Positions 33,455 through 44,940 of a stretch of 64,000 nt of DNA are shown in pieces. The stretch lies in the NCBI GenBank assembly GCA_033439265.1, contig JAVTVX010000019.1:7261501-7325500 (forward strand), written 5' to 3'. Made by a program: the position numbers and the translations under genes. How positions within the stretch are numbered: the stretch's first letter is position 1; every line of letters begins with the position of its first letter. This DNA comes from Dillenia suffruticosa (Eukaryota > Streptophyta > Magnoliopsida > Dilleniales > Dilleniaceae). The notes under the pieces are model-generated. The model saw only the letters and a program-made list of their open reading frames with translations, was not told the origin of the DNA and ran no database searches.

Positions 33455-34600
33455 CCTGAGTCATTGAACTCAGCCATGTCAATAGCTACATCAAATATCT
33501 GGCCCACATCTACCATGTCAGACATCCACATCAACTACCACATCATCTGTCATGTTAGATTACTTGATCTACTTTCCCACCACATCATCTTCCCTGTGCC
33601 CTCTTATCATCGCCATGTCAGCATCAATGCCACATCACTGATCAAATCTTGGTCTAGTTTAGTACCAAATTTAGAGTAATCTTTGACTAGACTTTGACCA
33701 TTTGGCTCAACCACTTTGTATTTGGTTTCTTCAATAATTAGACTGGTTTCTAAAGTTTTTGGGTATCTTGAATCCAATTTTGGGATCATTTTTGACAAAT
33801 TGTGACATACAAATAGGTTCTTTTCGGTTCTGGCATTTTTCAAGTGTTATTATTACATATTTTTGCACAATAGATGCTTCCAAATTCTTTCGAATCTTGC
33901 CTCATCAATTTTCTTAGAGATTAGCTACAAATAATCAACTAAGATCTTGCACTTACAGCAAAAGGCATGGTTATCACTACTCTGAATGTAGAACAAGACT
34001 CAGACGGGTCTCTAAACAACATATTTCTAGACAAGGTAACTCTTATATGTTCTCTCACACTCGGCCTACCTCTACTACTGCTTTTACCATTAAGTGTCCA
34101 CAGGAGAGCACATCTCTCAAGTTTTCTTCATCAGATCTTCAAAATTTTATTTAGCAATTTCTGTCAAATTTTGGTATTCCTTATTCTCTCGCCTGGTCTG
34201 TCTAACTAGGCACCCTCTCTTCATGGTATTTTGATTCTGCATGTTGTAATGTCATAACTTTTGATGTATCTACATTTGACTCTTCCACTACCTCTCCTAC
34301 CTCTCATGTGGCTACCGCTGATAATTCTACTATACATGTTCAAAGTATAGATATCATCAAAACAAGTAACTATCCCTGTCGAATACTTTTCTTACTCTTA
34401 AACTATCCTCAAATCTCATATATGTTAGACAACTATGTGACCTTGATCTCGACTTACTTTTTCAAGTCACGGTTGTATCGTAGAGGACCCACAGATAGGC
34501 AAGATCCTTGGGACAAACCGTAATGTTGGTTGACTGTTCAAACTTACTTCTCTTCGTCTCCCATCCAAACTAGTTGTTACTGTTGTTTCATCCACTATCT
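33455..34600 (+). pseudogene. Copia gag-to-protease region, eroded
   Basis: Resumes the plus-strand copia after the insertion. It is Ser/Thr- and Leu-rich in several frames with no certain motif. Confidence 0.4.
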
Positions 34601-35450
34601 GGTATTCTTGTCTTGGTCATCCTTTTGATGTCAGATTGAACTCCCTTATCTCTAGTGGTTACTTAGTACAAAGTTAAGTCTGAGAGTTTTGATTTTGTCA
34701 CATGTCAACTTGCAAAAGGTCATGTTCTACCTTTTCTTAATAATAGTTTTATCTCTTTAGCACCTTTTAACTTTATTCATTCTAATATTTGAGGACCTAC
34801 TCCTCATGACACAATGGGAGGTTCATGTAATTATGTCATCTTTATTGCTGATTTTTCTCGTTATACATAAATTTATTTAACGCGTTATAGTTTTGAATTA
34901 TTTTCTACTTACTCTCATTTTGTGAGTATGATTCAAGCTCAATTCTTTTACAAAATCAAAATACTTTGTATGGATAATGCCATAGAATACAAGAAAAAAT
35001 CATTTACTCACATTCTTGCCTAACAAGATATGATTGTCTAAAGATCTTGTCTAGGAACCTCTCATCAAAATGGTTGAATTGAACGGAAACACAGACACAT
35101 TTTAGATATCATTTAAGCCCTTCTCATATCTTCCTCATGCCTAAAAAAATTTTGGAGGGAAGCAACTCTTATAGCTATTTATACTATCAATCATATTCCT
35201 ATTCTAGGTATTGGTAATATCTCTCCTCATGAATTGTTATATAATTATACTCCTGACTACCACACTCTTAAAGTTTTTTGTAGCACCTACTTTATACTCT
35301 TACAAACTCATGAGTATACTAAACTGGAACCACAAATATAATTATGTTGCTTCTTAGGATATGAAATAGAACATAAAGGGTATAGATGTTGAGATCTACT
35401 AACTCAAAGATTTCGTATCTTTAGACACGTAATATTTTAAGAACATAAAA
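34600..35450 (+). pseudogene. Copia integrase remnant
   Basis: Plus-strand frames give FIADFSRYT..IYL, an equivalent of the 'F.DD.SR.TW.Y' motif, then CMDNAIEYKKKSF (second Asp context 'SDNG.EF'), CLGTSHQNG and IERKHRHILDIILALL, where the catalytic Glu of 'NGV.ERKHRHI' is kept. After that come FWREATLIAIYTINHIP and GYEIEHKGYRC, the integrase C-terminal side. At least four stops interrupt the 280 codons. Confidence 0.85.
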
Positions 35451-36480
35451 TGTTCTCAACTCTTTCCCAATTCAAAATCAGCAACCCTCCTCAGCCATTC
35501 TTCTCTAACCCAACTATTTTTCTATTTCCTAACCTAACTATTTTTCTATTTCCTGACAATTTTTTTTTTTTATATATAGATTCTTCTAATAACCCATATA
35601 GCTCGACCTCACCTTCAGTTACTTCTCTCGACTATCCTACAATTGTGGTTCCATTACATACTTCAATGGATCTTTCATCACCTCCTTCGAATGATCCCTT
35701 AACTTCAACTGAGCTTTTTGCTCTCCAACCACTTCCTTGTCGCATGATGAACCTCACACTTATTGCAAGACTAGCACTGACCCTCTATGGTAGCAAGTAA
35801 TGGCAGAAGAACTATAGGCTCTTGCCTACACAACTACACGGGACCTAGTCAACTTACCTCTAGGAAAGTCTATTATCATGAGCAAATGGGTCTAAAAAAG
35901 AAAGACTAAAGTTGATGGATCAGTTGATTAGTACAAAACCTGACCTGTAGCGAAAGATTTCACATAGGAGTACGACATTGATTACGAGAAGACATTTACC
36001 CCAATAGCCTATTTGACCTTAGTCCGTAACCTCATTACTGTTGCTGCTAGTAAACCTTGATTGTTACTTTATCTGGATGTCAAAAATGCCTTTTTCAATG
36101 GCGATCTAATTGAAGAAGTATGCATGCAACACCCACAAGGTTATGATCACCCACCATATAAGGTTTGTTGACTTTGCAAAGCCTTATATGGTCTTAAACA
36201 GGTACCTTCGGCATGGTTTTCTAAATTCAGCACCATAATTGGCCATCTTGGTTTTCAATCCAGTGCTTTATGATCATGCCCTATTTGTTCAAAATACAAA
36301 TCGAGGGACCACTTTTCTTCTCTATATCGATAACATGATCACCAGTGATGACACTAACGGTATCTGTACTCTCAAATCATTTCTCCACTTGCACTTTGAA
36401 ATTAAAGATATTTGTACTCTTAGTTATTTTTTAGGCATTGAGATTACATCCATTGAGTCTTGATATTTCTTATCCCAAGA
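35451..36480 (+). pseudogene. Copia reverse transcriptase remnant, active site YIDN
   Basis: After a Pro/Ser-rich linker (35450-35800) the plus strand reads PLGKSIIM-SKWV (about 35855-35895), YEKTFTPIAYLTLVRNLITV, LYLDVKNAFFNGDLIEEVCM, HPQGYDHPPYKVC and ALYGLKQVPSAWFSKF, in the order of copia RT. The catalytic box at about 36322-36336 is LLYIDNMITS: YVDD has become YIDN, so the second Asp is lost. Frames change several times. Confidence 0.9.
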
Positions 36481-37125
36481 CAAAGATGCCACCGACCTTA
36501 TCTCATGTGCAGTATCAAGGATACTAAAATGGTCACCACTCCTCTTGAACCCAATGCTCATTTCTCAGCCATTGATGGAACTCTTCTCAGTAATGCCACT
36601 CTCTATCGTCAACTAGTTGGTAGTTTTATTTATCTTATTGTATCACATCCTAACATTTTCTATGCTGTTCACATTGTCGGCCAATTCATAAGTGCACCCT
36701 GGACCACTTGCTTTTCCCCATTTTTTTTTAATATATTCTTCGTTACATTCGATATATTTTATTTGATGGTCTAAATTTCTCTAACTCGTCTCCACTTGAA
36801 CCACAGGTACATTTTGATGTTGATTGGTCCGAAGACCCAACTGATCATTGCTCCACTATTAGATATTGTTCTTTCTTGCTAGCTCTCTCATCTCTTGGCA
36901 TAGTAAGAAATAAACAATTGTCTATCACTCTAATACAGAAGCAGAATACAGATCCCTTGCCGATGTCACTTCTAAACTCCTTTGGTTATGATGGCTCCTT
37001 CAAGGCATGGATGTCACCTCCTCCTTGGTCATTCCTCTTCATTGTGACAATCGAAGTGCCATGCAAATTATGCATGATGATGTACCCATGAATACACCAA
37101 ACATATTAAAATTGATTGTCACCTT
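36481..37125 (+). pseudogene. Copia RNase H remnant
   Basis: It contains TPLEPNAHFS and LYRQLVGSFIYLIVSHPNIF, the region linking RT to RNase H, then DWSEDPTDHCSTI (first Asp block) and NRSAMQIMHDDVP (CDNRSA motif with Asp in frame), ending at IKIDCHL shortly before the truncated LTR. Stops and shifts are present. Confidence 0.85.
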
Positions 37126-37413
37126 GTGATATACATGACATCATATGATGCTATTATATTAGACATCTATTATTATTACCAGTATATATATATATATATA
37201 TATATATCAATTTATATTATCCAAAATATCATAACATGCTAACATTTTGTCGCAATATATCGATATATTATATTTTTGTAGAAAATTTGATTTTAGAGTT
37301 TTCTTTTTTTGTATTCACCCTAAGTTTTAGAAGTAGCTCATTTTTCAATGTATTAAATATACAATAAAATACAGAGAATTTTCCCATCACATTATCTCTC
37401 TCTATTCTCTAGG
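37126..37413 (+). repeat. 3' LTR of the plus-strand copia element, 5'-truncated
   Basis: It matches the 5' LTR from about base 65 on. A deletion has removed the PPT and the first part, joining RNase H coding sequence straight to the LTR. A (TA)n run occurs at 37187-37207. Confidence 0.8.
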
Positions 37414-37418
37414 GGCTT
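37414..37418. repeat. Right target-site duplication GGCTT
   Basis: Identical to 24956-24960. Confidence 0.75.
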
Positions 37419-39762
37419 GATTTATAAAATGAGTATTAATTACGTAATATAGTATGGATGATTTACTTTTCAAACAAGTTTATGATGGGTTGAACTTAAT
37501 TTAAATCTTGTTATAGTCATAAATATTGTGACCAAATTGATCATTAATATCTCATAATGTTGGCGCAATCTTTTTCTGCCTTTTCTCTTCTCGAAAAATT
37601 GGGCACTTTCTTGTTCCAAAACATGACTTTGTTTGAAGTGAAATTGCATATAAGACCAAGAAAAAAAAAACATATCCCAAGATAACTAAATCCACTCAAT
37701 TCTCGTCTTCTCATCAGCTCTAAATCTGCAGGCGCCCCTAAAATCGATTGTTTTCATTTGTCTTTACTTTGCGAGAGAGAGAGAGAGAGGGAAGAGGGTT
37801 GAATGGTCACATGTCCGTGTTTTAAGGAGGGAGTTGTGGTTTGCATGTATTTTTCTAGTAGACCTAAGAAACCGACAAGATTGCGACGTGTTGTTATTAA
37901 GATCAGTCGTTTTTTTCATCAAGCATTTATTTATTAAGTTTAATCACCTCAATCATCCTTAAATTATAATTTTAGTACCTCAAAAAATTCTCCCTCCCTC
38001 TCCCTCTCTCTCTCTGCCTCTTGTGTGTGTATTTATGTGTATCCGATCTCATTTGATGCCTATGTTCGCGGCGTGTCTTTAGCCAACACAACACAAAGAC
38101 CCTTCACAACCTTAGATTCTTTTAACTTATCACAGATTTGAGCTTACAGAATTTCAAGAAGGAATATTAGTTAATGATATTCTCAAACTTTGTTTAAATT
38201 CTCTCTCTCTCTCTCTCTCTCACACTCTCTCTTTCCTCTTGATTTTTTTTGGTACCATGATTAGGCCACCAACCTAGTATTCAAGGTTTCGTTTCGACTA
38301 ATTTGGATTGACCACTTGCAGGATCCAATTGAGGAGGCAGATCTCCCGAAATAGATCTCCTAGGACTGATTTTTTCATTCCTATGGATGATTGAATTCCT
38401 GACCATAATTAAAAAACGTCAGTTTCTGAACCAATTGAACCATAAGACATTTAGTTCCCCTTTGATTTTTATGCCTGGGAAATATTTGACCTTTCCTTGT
38501 TGGCAATAATTTTGGCTGCAACATGCAAATATGCCTACGTTTTTAGGCTCAAGCGTGTAGTCCAAATTAAATAATAGTAAAATAGTTATGATGGATATTG
38601 ATAGGCTATAGTATCTGCACACCCAGTCTTGTTAATTTTCGGTCCTGCCTAATAACTACTAATTCTGTGTTAAAGAGATCATTAGAATCGGAAGGCCATG
38701 AGCACCCCTCTATCTTTATTTTGTTTATTTATTTATTTATTTTGGATTTTTGGCGACCGAATAACAAAAATATGAGGTACCAAAGGCATAGGATTTGGAT
38801 TGGCACAATAGTGTGGTTGCAAGCATTTTAATAAGTTCAATTTTTTTTATTTGACCACCGGTATTTGGGTTACGTGACTAATCCGTTTTGAACATTATAA
38901 GACCCAATTTCGAAATTAATTCTCCCGATACTTATTTTTTTATTCTCAAAATTCAAGATTTTAATTAAAAAATCTAATATTCAGTTACTAAATTCATATA
39001 ACGTTAATAAATTACACCAAACTTATGTTTCTTTTGTTAAGTTTGGTGCACCTTACTAAGGCCCCTCTCACAAAACTTATTTCTGCTTCAATATAAATTC
39101 TCTAAATGCCTACTTAAATTGTCCTTTTCAAGTGCGTGCTAAATGTGTTTAGTTTCTTAAAAAGCTAAAACCGTAATAATTGATATCTGAGTCAGATTTC
39201 AATTTTGATATCTATGGGCTATGAGCCTACCGTGTGGATGCTTCTGCCCTACTACTCTAATGATAAAAATTACTTTATTATTTTGTTAATATTCATCGAA
39301 TATGCTAAAATTTTTAGTAAAAAATAATAAAACTTTTTAAAAATTAATTAGTATGGTACATTCAAATTGATATATTTAGCATCGTCTGTTTCGTTATTAT
39401 TTTCCCATTTTGTTGTAGCATATTTCTGTAAACACTAACCAATTTATTGATTTTTTTTTCAGGTAATATTGAGAACAAAAGCTAATATGTATTATGTTTA
39501 AAAACGTTACAGTTTGTGCCACTTATCATACGAACGCAGTTAATATTTTTATTGTATATTTAATTGGGTACATGTTATGAATGGGCATGATAGCTGGTGG
39601 TCAATGGTGGGCATGCAATTGGTTGTTGAAAGCTGTAAGTTGCAAGACAAAGGTTTTTTGTCCCCCCCAAAGGCAGAGTTGGCACGTCATGAGACACCAA
39701 AAAGTGTTCTCATGTATAATTTTTTTTATGGGTAGCAAGGAAAGGGATGAACTGAATTACTT
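37419..39762. other. Unassigned noncoding DNA with (CT)n tracts
   Basis: No gene recognised. It holds (GA)n at about 37773-37789, (CT)n at 37990-38014 and 38200-38220. Short open frames here are isolated and without family resemblance. Confidence 0.4.
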
Positions 39763-40008
39763 AGGATTTTGTAATTGTTTTTAATATTTTAATAATAATT
39801 TGTTTAGAAAATAATTGTTATATTTAAATTGAATATTTTTAATAAATAAAATTCTTACAATAACATAAAATAACAATATTTTTTTTGGATTTTGTATTTT
39901 TTTTTAATATTTTAATAATAATTTGTTTAGAAAATAATAGTTATATTTAAATTGAATATTTTTAATAAATAAAATTCTCACAATGACATAAAATAATAAT
40001 ATTTTTTT
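39763..40008. repeat. 124-bp tandem duplication
   Basis: Two copies, 39763-39886 and 39887 to about 40008, share GGATTTTGTA, TTTTAATATTTTAATAATAA, TTGTTTAGAAAATAAT and the rest with only a few differences. Confidence 0.9.
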
Positions 40009-40360
40009 ATTGTATAAAAATTTAAATATAAAATTATCAAATTAAAAAAGAAAATTCGTACCACTAACTTATTCAAATATAAAATAACAATATAGATTAC
40101 TCGTTTCGGCACCGAGTGATCTCACTAAATTGTCCCCTCCAACTTCAGGAGGCGTAAGTGTGAGTGATGGCAATCGTCACCGCCACACAATTTTATCAAG
40201 AAATTTAAGTATGCGTCAAATGTTAGAATCCTGGGCCTTTAAAATTAATCATTTTATGTTGGTAATCTGTAAAGTCCTGAAATTTTTATATCAGGGTGCT
40301 TTCACAAATTAAGGGGCTTAAATAGAAATTAGGGGTGTTACCGACCCGTTTTGGAGAGTC

Positions 40361-40397
40361 TTTTTCTTTTTTTTTTTTTTTTTTTTTATTTTATTAT
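40361..40397. repeat. Poly(T) tract
   Basis: A near-continuous run of T. Confidence 0.9.
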
Positions 40398-40481
40398 TTT
40401 TTTCCTTCTTAGGTTAGAAATCTCTCGAGCTTGTTTGGAGGATTTAAGTATAAGTCCTCAAAGTTTCATTGAGTTTTGGTG

Positions 40482-40542
40482 AAGTTTTGAGTAATTATGT
40501 GAAGTACCTAATATGAGGCACTTTTATAATTACCCAAAACTT
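40482..40542. repeat. 61-nt imperfect hairpin
   Basis: The left arm AAGTTTTGAGTAATTAT pairs with ATAATTACCCAAAACTT, and the inner part (AAGT.CCT against AGG.ACTT) continues the pairing, giving arms of about 30 nt with about seven mismatches and almost no loop. Confidence 0.75.
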
Positions 40543-40589
40543 AACCCTAGACTAATCTTTGCCCTAACCCCTCTCAGTTTATCTCAATC

Positions 40590-40590
<1 letters not shown>

Positions 40591-40643
<53 letters not shown>
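40591..40643. repeat. (TC)n microsatellite
   Basis: About 26 uninterrupted TC units. Confidence 0.98.
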
Positions 40644-40644
<1 letters not shown>

Positions 40645-40984
40645 ATCAGTAATTTTCTCTCAATATAATTAATAAACAAACATTGAGATATCATATTAAA
40701 AGTTTATAAAATTTCATTAAATCGCAAAATGATAAACATAGTAATAACTCATACTTACCGGAGAATACTTCTTTCTTTTGTTTTCTTTTAAATAATATTT
40801 CAGCTTAGTTAATCAAAGCTTCATGTTTGGTTCGTCTGAGTTTTGTGTTAAGCTGGTCAAAATTTCATATTGGTAATATATTATAGCATATAGATAATTC
40901 TAATAGGGAAAGTAAAGAAAAAAGGTATTGAAAGAGTATGAATAATTCTTTCAACCTTGTTCACACTTCTTCACTTGATACACC

Positions 40985-40985
40985 C

Positions 40986-41051
<66 letters not shown>

Positions 41052-41130
41052 ATATATATATATATATATATCTGTGTATATATATATATATGTGTGTGTA
41101 AATATATATATGTGCGTATATATATATATA

Positions 41131-41165
<35 letters not shown>
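40985..41165. repeat. Compound (TA)n/(TG)n microsatellite
   Basis: About 180 bp of TA runs separated by short GTGTGT blocks at fairly regular spacing. Ile/Tyr/Cys/Val open frames on both strands arise from this repeat and are not genes. Confidence 0.98.
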
Positions 41166-41246
41166 GTTTCAAACTATATCAAATTTTAGCATCATCTTGA
41201 GAAATGAAAAGTAAGGAAAATTAAAAATTTTTTTAGGAAATGGATG

Positions 41247-42759
41247 TGGTGTGTCGTCAAACAACCAAATATAAAATACCTATTTCAAACGATACGAATA
41301 TAGCGCGAGTAGGGTCGTATCCACAGAAAACGGCAGATCAATTTCTTTTAATAAAAATGAAAATAAAATATGGGAGGATTTTGATAAAATAATCTAAAAT
41401 AACTAATCAAACAAATCAATGAAAATTAACTAAAATAAAATGATGAGATAATACCAATTAAAATAAATGATGACAATTAAGGTAAAACCTAGTCAAAGGA
41501 GTTATTTCTGCCTTGATATGTTTGATTGATCATCGATACAAAAATTACTTGATATTATGCGAATAAATTGGTTATAGTCGCTAAATACCACGAAACGACC
41601 GATCTCTCCGTACTTTTTCAGTAACCAAGATACCATCGTTAATTAATTCCCTAATCGAAAGACAACCCAACAGACGCTCATTGGATTTAATGTTACGACA
41701 GCATTCAATCTAGAGAGACCAAATTCTAATCAGTAAATTCCAATCTGGATTTATTTAAATTAGGTTACATAATCTCTTGACATAAATCCTACCGCTTGCG
41801 AGACCATAAAATTATGTCAATTACCACTCCATTAAAAACACATAAATCTTACTATTTTTAAATAGTTGTAAATTATTCTAGAATTATTAAATATAGCGCT
41901 CTATTTAACAATCCAAAAACAATTATAAACACTAAATATAGAGATTTAATAAATATTCACAAATATCAAGTAAATAAAATTATTTAAATCTCACAATCAT
42001 TATCTATCAAGATTTCAACAATTCTTTGACTAGAAAAATAAATTAAAAATAAAACTTGAAAAAGAAAACTCACTAAAATGCTTTATTGATGTGGAAGAAA
42101 AATAAAATTACAAGAACCATGTCCCTTCCCGGCTGTAGCTTTGTTATCCCTAATATGTGTCTCCTTTTTGATTCCAAAAGCAAGGAAGAAAACTCCTTGA
42201 AGCTGCCGGCTGCAGCCCTTTTGGGGCTGCACACCTAAAAAAAGTGCCTCCAAATGTGAAACACTCATATATATATATAGGAGTAGTAAACCCTAAAATT
42301 TCTTTCTTATTCAAATTGATTTTTAAGAAAAAATAAAACTCTCTAAAATATAATATTTTAAAATTTTAAAATAAAAGAAAAATTTCTAAAAATATGAGAT
42401 TTACATTTTTAAAAATTCTTATTCATAAATATTAGAAATGGAATAAAAATCTTCAATATCTCTAATTTCATTCGAACTTCCCCTTAAATATGCAATTCGG
42501 AAAACAAATTTTACTACAGTAAATCTTCAAAACCTCTTACTTGCCTCTTGAAATCTACGTGGCAACGTGCTAATGAAAGAATATTGCTGTCCAATTTTCC
42601 AAACTTTACAAAATTGCTCCAATTTAGTTCATTTTTCTTCATTCTCCATAATAAGTCTACTTCTCAATCAAATATCACAAAACATAAATATTAGTGTAAT
42701 ATTTATTCAAAAATAATACAAAATCAATCGCAAATATTATATTTATTTAACCCCTATTA
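41247..42759 (-). repeat. LTR1 of the array
   Basis: 1513 bp; starts TGGTGTGTCG, ends CCTATTA (CA terminus mutated). Contains, in minus orientation, a CTATATATATATGAG TATA-like box (about 42265-42282) and a TGCAGCCC...GGGCTGCA hairpin (42211-42231). Both are also in LTR2 and LTR3. Confidence 0.9.
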
Positions 42760-42775
42760 AATTCCCCCACACTTA
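42760..42775 (-). other. Polypurine tract of body 1
   Basis: The minus strand reads AAGTGTGGGGGAATT next to LTR1. Confidence 0.8.
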
Positions 42776-44360
42776 TATGATATTTGTCCTCAAGTATCTC
42801 TAACTAAAATAAAATTAAAACTATCCAACCTATTTTTTTCTTCCAAGTGTCCAAGTTAACAATTACTATAAGAGTCAAACCAAAAATACAATCGAAACAA
42901 TAAGTATTTCACAGCGATCCGCACTAAAACAACCATTACATATCTTAATAGCTTCTTATGAAATCCAAACAGCAAAATTCGACAATCCTCTCCATGGGAT
43001 CACTCTTATGCACTCGAAGGGTTAAGAATATATATGTCTCTCAAATCAACAATATGGAATGTCATTACCATATGCTTGCAAATATATCAAATCTCCACCA
43101 CTTAAAATTAGAATTTCATACATAAATCTAAAGTTCTTTTATTTGGTTGTAATGAGATTTGGGTAAAGGGTAGGATAAAGGGATATTTAAGAGTTAAAAA
43201 CATACCGAAAGCCATATATAACAACCATACAATTCACATGACATCGATTGATCTTTGTCTCAAGCAATCAACAAACAAAATTTGACTTCTTGCTCTTCAA
43301 ATATATAGCCAATAGTAAACAGTATACAAAAAAATATCAAATGTTTTCTCAATTTTTCATAATTGAAGTATAAATAAATTTTCAATCAAAATACAATACT
43401 TTTCTTTCTCATCCATTTTTTTTTCTTTTCTTTTTTTTTCTTCTTTTTTCATCATTTTCTTCCTTTTTTTTTCTCTTGCTTTTTTTTCTCCGAACATATA
43501 TCATCTTCATGAAAATGTCAACATCAAAATTCCAATCATTATCTTCCTATTGAGGCGAACATAAAACCAAAATCATGCAATTAAATATATATACCTTTGG
43601 TACAAGGGTTTGAAACGAAGGCTAAAATCAAAGACTTAGTGTTGTATTAAGTAGGTTTTAAAGAAGAAAAAGGGTAAAAGACTCAAATTGGTTAATTAAG
43701 GATTTATGAAATCAGGGTAGAGATTTTTAGAAAACCAAAATGGGTAAATCCTAAGTACCTTTGTCATTTCAATGCATGAAATTCTAGAGTGTGATCTCGA
43801 AATGCATAATAGTGCAAGTTCTAGAATGTGTAATCCAAATGTGATAATCACTCATCAAGAAAAATAATCTCGAATACAAAAAATGAATTTGCTCGTTTAT
43901 ATCTCAAAACCTCACTTTTTAAGTAGTGTTTATGTCAAATCTTTGCATGCTCATCATTCAAAGAAAACTATTAAAGATATGAGAAGCCATTTCAAGTATA
44001 AAAGCCATTGATACAAGTCATTTTTCATATATCTTTAGCCAACCAAATAGCATACATCAACAAAAAAATCTTAAAATTTTTTTTTCATTTTTGAGGAAAC
44101 AAAATTTAAACTAATGTAATAAAAAAAACAAATATAGTGTCAAAAACCAAAACAAAGAGAAAAACACCTAATATCCCCCCACACCTAAATCATACATTGT
44201 CCTCAATGTATGCTCAAGTTAAGAGAGATAAAAAAATACATAAATAAATCAAACAAAATGAAAGAAAAAACAAAAAAATAAAAGAGAAAGGTGAGAACAA
44301 TATTCCCATAGGGTGGAGTAAAAAATGGAGGATCAATTCCAACGAACTAGAAAAAAAAGG
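42776..44360 (-). other. Noncoding part of body 1
   Basis: No RT, RNase H or integrase is visible, although an autonomous relative would carry them here. The region matches 50913-52510 of body 2 closely. A second PPT-like block followed by a TTGTCCTCAA.GTAT motif lies at about 44173-44212, echoing the block at 42760-42800. Confidence 0.75.
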
Positions 44361-44720
44361 GCTATGATGTGGGCACGCCGTAATTATTAAGTATTTCGGT
44401 CCATTATTGAGGTTTCAAGGTAGAGAGAGAAACCTTAAAAAAAATAAAATGCAAGTGTTAAAATAGAAGTGAAATTCGCCTCTATCTCTCTCTCTCTCTT
44501 TTTTTTTTTTTTTTTCAGAAGTGATGTGTGGTTAGGATGTGGGCATGCTTTAAATAAAGAGTGCTCTGGTCGTGCAGTGAAATGTATGCTCCTTTGGCAG
44601 AAATGGAATTCACTTAGGGCGTGGGCACGCCATAAGCAAGGAGCAAAGCTGTCCATGTGATCTGTGTGGGCAGAAATGGATTTGGCTTAAGGCGTGGGCT
44701 CGCCTTAAGCAAGGAGTACT
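44361..44720. repeat. Palindromic GGCGTGGGCACGCC motifs, repeated in body 1
   Basis: Four variants occur at about 44366-44381, 44531-44551, 44615-44640 and 44685-44715. The last reads CTTAAGGCGTGGGCTCGCCTTAAG-like with perfect 9-bp arms. The last two lie in a tandem unit of about 75 bp (starting GGCAGAAATGGA). Confidence 0.8.
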
Positions 44721-44940
44721 TCTAGTTTTGTTTTGTTTATTTTTTTTTATTTTTTATTTTTTTACAATCAATCCTAAATCAAGTTAACATAAATAAAAAT
44801 AAATAAATAAAAATAAATAAATCATAAAGAAAATATTAGGTTGCCTCCCAATAAACACCTTTGTTTTATGTCTTAGGCTCGACATGATCTCCTCGCTTCA
44901 ACCTCGTTAAAAAACCGGTCCAGTCCAATTTGATTTCAAC

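Larger units (their letters stand above)
24961..37413 (+). mobile_element. Plus-strand Ty1/copia element with a nested gypsy-type insertion
   Basis: A 5' LTR (24961-25296), PBS (25297-25308), integrase, RT and RNase H on the plus strand and a 5'-truncated 3' LTR (37126-37413) form one element flanked by GGCTT. A 7.5-kb element (25906-33449) splits its gag region. Without that insertion the copy is about 4.9 kb. Coding parts carry many stops and deletions. Confidence 0.85.

Noticed and set aside
40938..41214. Open frames of Ile/Tyr/Val/Cys on both strands
   Set aside because: Pure translation of a TA/TG microsatellite.
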